Positions 16,677-24,720 of a DNA stretch of 64,000 nt are shown piece after piece. The notes beneath the pieces are model-generated. The model searched no databases. It was not told the DNA's origin and saw only the letters and a list, made by a program, of their open reading frames with translations. A program made the translations under genes and the position numbers. Within the stretch, counting starts at the first letter, position 1; every line of letters starts with the position of its first letter. Source of the DNA: SXMI01 sp964391365. Its GTDB lineage: Bacteria; Actinomycetota; Acidimicrobiia; Acidimicrobiales; Microtrichaceae. Location of the stretch: positions 1 to 64,000 of the forward strand of contig CAYMKW010000003.1 in assembly GCA_964391365.1 (NCBI GenBank), written 5' to 3'.

Positions 16677-17306
16677 GTGAGGCTCACCACCGTCCCGATG
16701 GCGGGAACGATCTCGTCGTGTGGGTTCGCCTCGGGCGACCGGTTCGTCGTCGGATCCTGGCGTGAGTCGCCGATCGGGCGAACCGTCGACGTGATGTGGG
16801 CCCGACCGGACGGGACCCGGGTCCTGCTCGCCCCCGACGACGCCACGGCGGACTTCGTGACCTCGGTGTACGAGTTCGACGAGGTGCGGGTCCTGGACCT
16901 GACGGCCAGCGCCACCCCCCGGCACCTGGTCCTTCGCAGTGACGTCCTCCAGCTCAGTCTGAAGGCCGGGGGGCCGTCGTTCGTCCTGCCGCCACGCCCA
17001 CTGTGGTTCACCCGGTTCGTCGAACGGCCGGTGGCGTTCGCCCTGCTCGGCGTCCGGACGTGGGGTACCAGCCCCACCGGCGTGCAGGAGTGGTACCAGG
17101 CCCGGAGGTGCAGCCTCGTGTCCTCGGCCAGTGCCACCCTGAACGGCGTGGACCTGGGCGGTCGTCGTTCACTCCGGCCCACCTGCGGGTTCGGCTTCTC
17201 CGAGTCGCCACCATGGCCGACGATCGTCGACGTCCGCCCGACACTCGGTGTGCCCGAGGGGTGGCTGGCCGCCCGGACGGGCAGACAGGTCGTCCCCAGC
17301 TGGTGA
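16677..17306 (+). CDS. Conserved actinobacterial hypothetical protein
   Basis: A 209-residue protein from GTG 16677; ATG 16698 (beginning MAGTISSCGFASGDRFVVG) is an equally possible start. It has no membrane segment or signal and no motif I can assign. It is beta-rich, with DRFVVGSW, VDVMWARPDGTRVLLAP and ARRCSLVSSASATLNGVDLGG, and ends with a Trp/Pro-rich stretch. Codon use matches neighbours and no strong opposing reading frame competes across most of its length, so it looks real. It diverges from the SnoaL-tesB operon. Function unknown. Confidence 0.7.
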   Translation: MRLTTVPMAGTISSCGFASGDRFVVGSWRESPIGRTVDVMWARPDGTRVLLAPDDATADFVTSVYEFDEVRVLDLTASATPRHLVLRSDVLQLSLKAGGPSFVLPPRPLWFTRFVERPVAFALLGVRTWGTSPTGVQEWYQARRCSLVSSASATLNGVDLGGRRSLRPTCGFGFSESPPWPTIVDVRPTLGVPEGWLAARTGRQVVPSW

Positions 17307-17372
17307 GCAGTCTCCCCTCGGGGCGCATCCACCGGAGTGGTCCCCGACCGGAGCCCCCGGCAGACTGGGCGA

Positions 17373-18194
17373 GTGTCCACGAACGAGTTCGATCGCGTCC
17401 CGTCCGACCGCCCACCCGTCGAGGAACACCTCCTCGAGCAGGCCGTCGAGTGGACCCGGGCTGCGGGTGAGCTGACCCTCGGGTACTTCAACCATCCCGA
17501 GCTCGACGTCGACCACAAGCACGACGGCTCGCCGGTCACGGCTGCGGACCGAGCCGCCGAGCACCTGCTCCGGGAGCTGATCACGGCCGCCCACCCGGAC
17601 GACACCGTCCGGGGCGAGGAGCACGCCGACCACGTCGGATCCTCCGGGCGGACCTGGGTCATCGATCCGATCGACGGAACCCGGCCGTTCAGTCGCGGGG
17701 TCGGGACGTTCTCCAACCTGCTCTACCTCGAGGACGAACACGGCCCCGCCGTCGGTGTGGTCAACCTGCCGGCGCTCGGCGAGACGGTTGCCGCAGGCCG
17801 TGGGCTCGGCTGCTTCGCCGACGGGGTCCCGTGCCGGGTGTCCGACACCTCGACCCTGGACGGTGCACACCTGTCCTGCACCAGCTTCGACGGGTGGTCC
17901 GCGCAGCGTTTCGAACGCGTCCGGTCGAACGGAATCGAACTGCGGACCTGGGGGGATGCCTACGGCTATGCGCTCGTCGCCACCGGTCGCATCGACGCCA
18001 TGTGCGACCCGGCCCTCGCCTGGTGGGACATCGCTCCCCTGCTCGTCCTGCTCCCCGAGGCCGGCGGCGTGATCACGTCGTTCGGTGGCGGCCCCGCAGA
18101 GCAGAGGAACGTCGACCACCCCGAGTACGCCTACTCAGCGGTGGCGTCGAACGGCGTCCTGCACGAGCAACTGCTCGGTGTCATCCACGGCTGA
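17373..18194 (+). CDS. Inositol monophosphatase-family phosphatase, HisN-like
   Basis: A 273-residue Mg-dependent phosphatase. Motifs in order: DGSPVTAADRAAE, GEEHA (metal Glu at about 82-83), WVIDPIDGTRPFSRG (metal Asp at 98 and 101), and DPALAWWDIAPLLVLLPEAGG near the C-terminus. The pattern is closest to actinobacterial histidinol-phosphatases (HisN), which remove phosphate from L-histidinol phosphate, but inositol monophosphatase is possible. GTG 17373 is chosen for normal family length; a CAGACT hexamer sits 6 nt before it. It converges on the sigma-factor gene. Confidence 0.87.
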   Translation: MSTNEFDRVPSDRPPVEEHLLEQAVEWTRAAGELTLGYFNHPELDVDHKHDGSPVTAADRAAEHLLRELITAAHPDDTVRGEEHADHVGSSGRTWVIDPIDGTRPFSRGVGTFSNLLYLEDEHGPAVGVVNLPALGETVAAGRGLGCFADGVPCRVSDTSTLDGAHLSCTSFDGWSAQRFERVRSNGIELRTWGDAYGYALVATGRIDAMCDPALAWWDIAPLLVLLPEAGGVITSFGGGPAEQRNVDHPEYAYSAVASNGVLHEQLLGVIHG

Positions 18195-18203
18195 GCCAGT
18201 GGT

Positions 18204-19190
18204 TCAGAGTGCGGCGATGATGGCGAGGAAGCGCTCGTCGGTCCCGTCGTCGGTGGCCGATGCGATGCGCTCGACGCACGGCGCCGACGTTCGGATCGCG
18301 TCGGCGTAGGCCGCCCGGCGGCGTTCGACCAGCGACGGCCGATCCTGACCGATGGCGGGACCGCCCAGGTCGACGTACTGCGCCTCGATACCTCGCCGCA
18401 TGGCGGCCAGGGCCTCGGTCCGCAGCTGCGAGACCCGAGAGACCGTGACGCCGAGTGACCGGGCGAGCTCCTCGGAACTCAGCTGCTCGACGAAGTACCC
18501 CACGACCACCGCTCGGTGTCGCTCGGGCAGGTGCGCCACTGCGTGACGGACGTAGGCGTGCAACTCCCGTCGCTCGAGCTCCTCGCTCGGCTCCGGGGTC
18601 GAGTCGTCGGCGATGCGCTCGGCGACCGAGGACGGCGCTCCAGCCTCACCCTGTCCGGCTGCAGGAGCATCCAGGCCCAGGAGGGCAGCGCGGACGACCC
18701 GCTCACGGACCCGGTCGACCTCACGGGCCTCCACGCCGAGGTGTTCGGCGGTCTCGTCAACGGTCGGGCGACGGCGCAGTCGCTCGGCCAGGTGCGTTTC
18801 GGCCTGGTCGACCGCCCTGGCCTGCACCCGCACGGACCGTGGCGCCCAGTCGGAGGAGCGGACCGAGTCGAGCACTGCCCCCCGGATCCGCCGGGCGGCG
18901 AACCGGGCGAAGGGGATCGATCGACTCCCGTCGAAGCGATGGGCGGCCTCGACCAGACCGACCATCCCCGCACGGACGAGCTCTTCGCGGTCGACGTGTC
19001 GGGGGAACCGGACGGCGACCTGAGCGACGACCTGCTCGACCAGATCGAGGTGTTCCTCCACCAGTCGGCCGCGAGGATCCGGCTCAGCGGTCCTGTCCGG
19101 TGATCGCCGCCGCCGTCGGGCGGCCGCCCGTTGGTCCAGCCAGTCGGCCGACCCCGCATCCGGCTCGCTCCGAAGGTCCTCGTGTCCCAC
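18204..19190 (-). CDS. Group 3 sigma factor (FliA/WhiG/SigF-like)
   Basis: A 328-residue RNA polymerase sigma factor with regions 2, 3 and 4. Region 2 reads LVEQVVAQVAVRFPRHV to DREELVRAGMVGLVEAAHRF; region 3 has RRRPTVDETAEHLGV; region 4.2 has the helix-turn-helix LARSLGVTVSRVSQLRTEAL. The order and the SRVSQLR motif match the FliA/WhiG branch. The GTG at 19190 is chosen because GGAG lies 5 nt upstream; GTG 19196 would overlap that site. It has a long N-terminal extension and a C-terminal tail of about 60 residues. There is no anti-sigma factor next to it and no flagellar gene in the window. Confidence 0.88.
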   Translation of the reverse strand: MGHEDLRSEPDAGSADWLDQRAAARRRRRSPDRTAEPDPRGRLVEEHLDLVEQVVAQVAVRFPRHVDREELVRAGMVGLVEAAHRFDGSRSIPFARFAARRIRGAVLDSVRSSDWAPRSVRVQARAVDQAETHLAERLRRRPTVDETAEHLGVEAREVDRVRERVVRAALLGLDAPAAGQGEAGAPSSVAERIADDSTPEPSEELERRELHAYVRHAVAHLPERHRAVVVGYFVEQLSSEELARSLGVTVSRVSQLRTEALAAMRRGIEAQYVDLGGPAIGQDRPSLVERRRAAYADAIRTSAPCVERIASATDDGTDERFLAIIAAL

Positions 19191-19367
19191 TGTCACTCCA
19201 ACCGGGATCGTCCGTCCGCTGCACCCGGATCGTTCCCGGATGGCCGCACCGACCGGCACGACAGGGGGTCATCGGTCGCGCCACGCCGGGAACTTGAGCA
19301 GAAATCCCGAGAAATCCTGGATCTCACGGACAGTGGCGGAAACCGGTCGACGCCATCGCTCTGAGCG

Positions 19368-20441
19368 TCAGATCGACCGGTCCGTGGACGTGTCGATCAC
19401 CCCGAACTCACGGCTCCCCTCGAAGGTTGCGGCCCGGATGCCACGTCGAGCCAGCTCGTGGAGGATGGGGAGCGGGTCCCCGACGCCGGCGAGCCCAGTG
19501 GCCCCGCCGGGCAGGCGACCGGCGACGGCGAACCCGGCAGCCACCGCCGCCACCGCCGCGGTCGCCACCGACGGCCGGTCGAAGGCGCCGTAGACCACGT
19601 CCTGACGCTCGCCGTCCCGGGTGCCCCGGACCTCGACCCGGATCGCGCCCGGCGCACCCTCGACGGGCGGCCCCACCAGCATCGGCAGTGCGACCGTGAC
19701 CCGGTCGACGCGTGACGCGGCCAGTCGCGCCGAAGCCCGCCGGAGCTGCGGGAAGGCGTCGACCAACAGCAGCGGGTCGGCCAGACCTGCCCGGTAGCAG
19801 TCGGCCCCGGCGGTGGGATCGGGGAACCAGACGAGTTCCCGACCGCTGAAGCCCGGCCGCTCCACGTACGCACCGTCCCGCCACTCCACCGCCGGCCCTC
19901 GCAGGGCCCGCCGTCGCTGGCGGGCGCAGGCCGGCCCGCCCGCGCCGGCTCGAGCGATGTGGACCTCGTCGACGGAGTCGAGCAGCCCGGCTCCGTGTCG
20001 AGCCAGCAGGCAGCTCAGGCCCGGCGCCATGGCAGCACCCACGATCAGGGACCGACCGGCCTCACGCGCCAGGCCGTCCAGCGCCAGGAGCGCCCGGACC
20101 TCGTCGAGGGAGTCCGATGTCGAGACCACGTGAGCACCGGCCCGCAGGGCGCGTTCGGCCACGTCGAGTTGCTCACCGGCCTCGCGGGTCACCACCACCA
20201 CGTCGACATCGTCGAACGGAGTCGGATCACCCCTCGTCTCGGTGCGGGTCCGGACCGCCGGGCCGAACGCACCCGACAGGTTGGCGAGGCGGTCCACCCG
20301 CCGGCCCACGAGGGTGACGGCATCGACCGTCGGCGTACCGGCCGGCGCAGCGCCGAGCAACTCCCGGACGCAGCGCGCGCCGACGGCACCTGCACCGACG
20401 ACCACCGCCTCGGTGCCGCTTCGCCGGCCGGCTGTGTTCAC
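19368..20441 (-). CDS. NAD(P)-binding oxidoreductase, saccharopine-dehydrogenase-like
   Basis: A 357-residue protein with an N-terminal Rossmann fold (EAVVVGAGAVGARCVRELL), a DVDVVVVTREAGEQL strand and SLIVGAAMAPGLSCLLARHGA, as in saccharopine-reductase/homospermidine-synthase-like proteins. The GTG at 20441 has GAGGAA 6 nt upstream. The C-terminal half is Ala/Gly-rich and has no assignable catalytic motif. The substrate is unknown; a dehydrogenase acting on an amino-acid- or lipid-type substrate is the best guess. Confidence 0.78.
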   Translation of the reverse strand: MNTAGRRSGTEAVVVGAGAVGARCVRELLGAAPAGTPTVDAVTLVGRRVDRLANLSGAFGPAVRTRTETRGDPTPFDDVDVVVVTREAGEQLDVAERALRAGAHVVSTSDSLDEVRALLALDGLAREAGRSLIVGAAMAPGLSCLLARHGAGLLDSVDEVHIARAGAGGPACARQRRRALRGPAVEWRDGAYVERPGFSGRELVWFPDPTAGADCYRAGLADPLLLVDAFPQLRRASARLAASRVDRVTVALPMLVGPPVEGAPGAIRVEVRGTRDGERQDVVYGAFDRPSVATAAVAAVAAGFAVAGRLPGGATGLAGVGDPLPILHELARRGIRAATFEGSREFGVIDTSTDRSI

Positions 20442-20637
20442 CGGAGTTCCTCGCCGCAGAGCTCCCGCCAACCACCCCGTTCCGGAGCCGTCGGAGAGGC
20501 TCCTGCGAGACGAACCAGGACCGCACCGGCGATTCCGAAGCACACCGCCAGGATCGCTCGTCGAACTCCGCGCACTCCACGCCTCCCGGGCGATCGGTTC
20601 GCACCCGCTCTGCCGCCGAGCCCGACGGGTGGTTCCG

Positions 20638-20711
<74 letters not shown>

Positions 20712-20793
20712 GTGACGCCACGGCGGCGACGGAGCCGTCAGAGTAACCGACCGGCCGAGGCGCACCACAAGCCGCCGGACGGCCCGCACGCAG

Positions 20794-21576
20794 TCACATC
20801 GGTCGGGCGGTCTCCTCCTCGATCACCGAGATCCAGACCCCTCCGATGATGTCGCTGATGAGGTTGAACACGAGGGTGGACACGACGATCGCTCCCGCCA
20901 CACCGAGGTAGCCGAGCAGGGTCACGAGCGAGAACTGCCGGAAGAGGAACTCTCCGTCGAGCTTCCAGTCCTGGAGCGAGAACGTCGAGTTGACGAACTC
21001 CTCGACGCTGGTGACCGTCCCGGCATTGCGGGCGACGGTCCACAGGATGACCGACGCGATCATCGTGATGAGCCAGAGCGACAGGGCGACCAGGACGGCC
21101 AGCTTGAGCGCCGACCAGGGGTCGATGTGCCGGACCAGCCGGCGGACCTTGCGGGCCTCGAAGCGCTGGCGCCGGTAACCCATCACCCGACGGGCATCGG
21201 CGCCTCCGTCGGCTGCGGGGGCGCCGGCTGCAGCGCCGCTCGACGTGGGCGGCCGGGAGGACGAGGCCGCCGTTGGCGACACCGGTCGGGTTGCCGGGCC
21301 CGATCCCCCACTACTCTGCGCACCCGACCGTGGCCGCGTGCCACTCGCCGGAGTGGTCGCCGCGGAACCGGTCGATGCGGAACCGGTCGATGCGGAGCCA
21401 CCGGTGGAGCTGCCGCTCGGCGACCTCCCCGACGGCGTGGCACCACCCCGCTCGGACTCCCCGGCGGCCGGCTGGCGCCGCTGGCGGTCCGGCGAGCCCT
21501 TCGAGGGAGCACCGGAACCCGGTCGAGCACCGCGGGACGGCTCGGACTGGGACCCGGGACTGCTCGGAGTGCTCAC
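20794..21576 (-). CDS. DUF3566 membrane protein of the gyrase operon
   Basis: A 260-residue protein: a long Ser/Pro/Gly-rich disordered N-terminus (about 1-130), then RLVRHIDPWSALKLAVLVALSLWLITMIASV (first transmembrane helix plus the conserved family motif) and a second helix near VTLLGYLGVAGAIVVSTLVFNL. This is the actinobacterial DUF3566 family, encoded after gyrA in mycobacteria (Rv0007/CwsA neighbourhood) and linked to cell-envelope growth; its role here is inferred. The GTG start overlaps the TadE-like stop (GTGA). Confidence 0.87.
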   Translation of the reverse strand: MSTPSSPGSQSEPSRGARPGSGAPSKGSPDRQRRQPAAGESERGGATPSGRSPSGSSTGGSASTGSASTGSAATTPASGTRPRSGAQSSGGSGPATRPVSPTAASSSRPPTSSGAAAGAPAADGGADARRVMGYRRQRFEARKVRRLVRHIDPWSALKLAVLVALSLWLITMIASVILWTVARNAGTVTSVEEFVNSTFSLQDWKLDGEFLFRQFSLVTLLGYLGVAGAIVVSTLVFNLISDIIGGVWISVIEEETARPM

Positions 21577-21974
21577 CCGGGCGAGCCTAGTGAACCCGTG
21601 GAGCCCGCCCGCGTCCCGTCCGTGGTCGCCCACGACGGACCGGCCATCGGTGCCGTTGCCGGTCCCGCCGAGGCCCGACCCGTCCGGCCGGCTGCCCGGA
21701 CCTCGACGGTCACGATGCGGTCCGGGTCCACCCGGAATCCGACGACTTCCGAGCCGTTGGCGCTGGCCACCGAGTCGGCGGCCGCCCGGCCACCGACCAC
21801 GCCTGCACCGGCGACCAGGTCGGCAACCGCGGCGGTACGCGCCGCGGCCCGGAGCTGTCTCGATGTCGCGCTGATCGACACACCCAACGTCGCGGCCAGG
21901 AGGGCGGCGACGAGGACCACCACCATGCTCACCGAGCCCCGCTGCCCGCCGGGCCCGTCGATCCGACCGATCAC
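21573..21974 (-). CDS. TadE-like / prepilin-like small secreted protein
   Basis: A 133-residue protein whose start resembles TadE/Rv3654c-type proteins: a polar stretch (GPGGQRGSVS), one hydrophobic helix (MVVVLVAALLAATLGVSI), then RQLRAAARTAAVADLVAGAG. Such proteins are normally part of Tad/Flp pilus-like clusters, but no other Tad gene is nearby. The GTG start overlaps the gyrA stop and its stop overlaps DUF3566 (both GTGA), so it is locked into the gyrase operon. Topology: N-in, C-out is likely. Confidence 0.78.
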   Translation of the reverse strand: MIGRIDGPGGQRGSVSMVVVLVAALLAATLGVSISATSRQLRAAARTAAVADLVAGAGVVGGRAAADSVASANGSEVVGFRVDPDRIVTVEVRAAGRTGRASAGPATAPMAGPSWATTDGTRAGSTGSLGSPG

Positions 21975-24643
21975 TCCGGAGCGGTGTCGTCCCCCGGACC
22001 GGCGGTGTCGGTCTCGGGGCCGTCGGCCTCCGGGGTGTCGGGGGCACCATCGGTCGGGACCGGTTGGGCGGCACCGTCGGGACCGTCCTCGGGTGAGGCA
22101 TCAGGTGAGGCGTCGGGTGCATCCGCGTCGGAGTCGTCCTCGCCGGCCGGGACCCTGGCAACGGCCGCGACCCGTCCGTCCTCGCCCACGTTCATGACGC
22201 GGACCCCGGTGGCATCGCGGCCCTGCACCGAGATCTCCGCCGCGGAGGTCCGGATGATCACACCGCCGTCGTTCACCAGCAACAGGTGATCGTCGTCCTC
22301 GACGAGCAGGCCCGTCAGGACCCGTCCCCGTTCGGAACGGATCCGGTGCACCCGCATGCCCTGTCCACCTCGGCCCTGACGGCTCAGGGCGTCCACCGAG
22401 GTCCGCTTCCCGAACCCGCCGTCGGTCACGGTGAGGATCATCTGTCCGGGGGCGACGGCATCGGCGCCGACGACGTGGTCGCCCTGGGTCAGTCGCATCC
22501 CGCGGACCCCGGTCGTGGCCCGGCCCATCTCCCGCACGTCCGTCTCGGCGAAACGGATCCCCTTGCCCGAGGCGGACACGATCACCACGTCGGAGGAACC
22601 GGAGGTGGGGATCACCCGGACCAGTTCGTCGTCGTCACGGAGGGCGATCGCGATGAGCCCGGCCCGCAGGGACGAGTCGTAGGCGGTGAACCGGGTCTTC
22701 TTGACGGTCCCGTTCCGGGTGACGAACACCAGGTACCGGTTGGTCTCGTAGTCCCGGGTGTCGATGACGGTCTGGATGACCTCACCCGGGGACAGGTCGA
22801 GCAGGTTCACCAGGGCGATCCCCTGCGCCGTGCGTTCCTTCATGGGAATCCGGTGCGCCTTGAGCCGGTACACCCGTCCCCGGTTCGAGAAGAACAGCAG
22901 GTAGGCGTGCGCCGACGTGTGGATCAGGTCGGTGACGTAGTCCTCGTCCTTGAGTCGGGTGCCCGCCACGCCGACCCCACCCCGCGTCTGGGCCCGGAAC
23001 GCATCCGCCGCGACCGTCTTGATGTAGCCGCGGGCCGTCATGACCACGACGACCTCCTCGTCGTCGATGAGGTCCTCGATCTCCAGGTCACCCTCGTCGA
23101 TCTCCAGGGTCGACCGGCGATCGGTGGCGAACTGCTCGCGGACCTCGCTCAGCTCGGTGACGATGACACCTCGCAGGACCGCCTCGTCACCGAGGATGGC
23201 CTCGAGTTCGGCGATGGTCGCCCGCAGCTGCGCCATCTCCTCCTCGAGACGCTCACGACCGAGTCGGGTCAGGGTCGAGAGCCGCATGTCGACGATCTCG
23301 GTGGCCTGGATCTCGGAGAACCCGAACGCCTCGGCCTGCAACGCCACCACGGCCGACGCCCGGTCGTCGGACGAGCGGATCGCCACGATGATCTCGTCGA
23401 TCAGGTCGAGGGCGCGGAGGAACCCTTCGACGATGTGGGCCCGACGCTGGGCCTTGGCCAGACGGAACTCCGAACGGCGACGGATGACCTCGACCTGGTG
23501 CTCGACGTAGTGGACGAGGGCGTCCCGGAGCGTGAGGGTGCGCGGCACCCCGTCCACGAGGGCGACCATGTTCACCGGGAACGAGGTCTGCATGGGTGTG
23601 TGCTTGAACAGGTTGTTCAGGACCACGTTGCCCGGAGCGTCCCGCTTCAGCTCGATGATGAACCGGGTCCGTCCCCGCGCACTCTCGTTGCGGAGTTCGC
23701 GGATTCCGTCGAGGACCTTCGAGTTGACCAGTTCCGCGATCTTCTCCTCGATCTGCTCGACCGAGGTCTGGTACGGGACCTCGGTGACCACGATCCGTTC
23801 GTTGCGCGGGCCCTCCTCGATCTCGGCCCGGGCCCTGAGCTTGATCGAGCCGCGACCCGTCCGGAACGCCGAGACCAACCCGGCCCGGCCCATGATCTGG
23901 GCCCCGGTCGGGAAGTCCGGACCCTGCACGAACCCCATGAGGTCATCGACCGTGGCGTCCGGGTTCTCGATCAGGTGCACCGTGGCGTCGATGATCTCGC
24001 CCAGGTTGTGCGGCGGGATGCTGGTCGCCATGCCCACTGCGATCCCCTGGGACCCGTTCACGAGCAGGTTGGGGAACCGGGACGGCATGACCGTGGGTTC
24101 CTCGGTGGAGCCGTCGAAGTTCGCGACGAAGTCGACCGTGTCCTCGTCGATGTCGGCCAGCATCTGCATGGCCAGCGAGGTCAGTCGGCACTCGGTGTAC
24201 CGGTAGGCGGCCGGCGGATCCGACGGCGAACCGAAGTTGCCGTGCGGGTCGACCAACGGGTGTCGCAACGAGAAGTCCTGGCCCATCCGGACCAAGGCGT
24301 CGTAGACGGCCGAGTCGCCGTGCGGGTGGTACTTGCCGATCACGTCGCCCACGACGGTGGCGCACTTCCGATGGTTGCGGTCCGGGCGCAGGCCGCCCTC
24401 GTGCATGGCCCAGAGGATCCGGCGGTGCACGGGCTTCAGGCCATCACGCACGTCGGGGAGCGCCCTCGAGACGATGACCGACATGGCGTAGTCGAGGAAC
24501 GACTGCTCCATCTCCTGTTGGATCTCGATCGGCTCGATGGATCCGGCCGCGACATCGACGGCGACGTCGGGCCCGACCGGGGGCTGGCCCGTCCCGTCGT
24601 CCGGCTCGGTGGGTGGGATCCCGTCGTTGACTTCGTCGCTCAT
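21971..24643 (-). CDS. gyrA: DNA gyrase subunit A
   Basis: An 890-residue type II topoisomerase breakage-reunion subunit. After an acidic 30-residue leader the core starts IEIQQEMEQSFLDYAMSVIV. The quinolone-pocket region reads HPHGDSAVYDALVRMGQ, with Ser111 and Asp115 as in E. coli S83/D87 rather than the Ala of M. tuberculosis. Catalytic Tyr is Tyr149 in AYRYTECR. The C-terminal wrapping domain has a GyrA-box-like QGRGGQG, and ends in an acidic Asp/Ala/Pro tail. ATG at 24643 begins MSDEVNDGIPP. It follows gyrB by 77 nt and overlaps a TadE-like gene. Confidence 0.98.
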   Translation of the reverse strand: MSDEVNDGIPPTEPDDGTGQPPVGPDVAVDVAAGSIEPIEIQQEMEQSFLDYAMSVIVSRALPDVRDGLKPVHRRILWAMHEGGLRPDRNHRKCATVVGDVIGKYHPHGDSAVYDALVRMGQDFSLRHPLVDPHGNFGSPSDPPAAYRYTECRLTSLAMQMLADIDEDTVDFVANFDGSTEEPTVMPSRFPNLLVNGSQGIAVGMATSIPPHNLGEIIDATVHLIENPDATVDDLMGFVQGPDFPTGAQIMGRAGLVSAFRTGRGSIKLRARAEIEEGPRNERIVVTEVPYQTSVEQIEEKIAELVNSKVLDGIRELRNESARGRTRFIIELKRDAPGNVVLNNLFKHTPMQTSFPVNMVALVDGVPRTLTLRDALVHYVEHQVEVIRRRSEFRLAKAQRRAHIVEGFLRALDLIDEIIVAIRSSDDRASAVVALQAEAFGFSEIQATEIVDMRLSTLTRLGRERLEEEMAQLRATIAELEAILGDEAVLRGVIVTELSEVREQFATDRRSTLEIDEGDLEIEDLIDDEEVVVVMTARGYIKTVAADAFRAQTRGGVGVAGTRLKDEDYVTDLIHTSAHAYLLFFSNRGRVYRLKAHRIPMKERTAQGIALVNLLDLSPGEVIQTVIDTRDYETNRYLVFVTRNGTVKKTRFTAYDSSLRAGLIAIALRDDDELVRVIPTSGSSDVVIVSASGKGIRFAETDVREMGRATTGVRGMRLTQGDHVVGADAVAPGQMILTVTDGGFGKRTSVDALSRQGRGGQGMRVHRIRSERGRVLTGLLVEDDDHLLLVNDGGVIIRTSAAEISVQGRDATGVRVMNVGEDGRVAAVARVPAGEDDSDADAPDASPDASPEDGPDGAAQPVPTDGAPDTPEADGPETDTAGPGDDTAPE

Positions 24644-24720
24644 CGTGCGTCCTGTCGTGAACTGCTGCGTGCGGACCGGGACCAGCGGAACGGCCCGGTG
24701 GGGCTCGTGGTCGTGACCAC

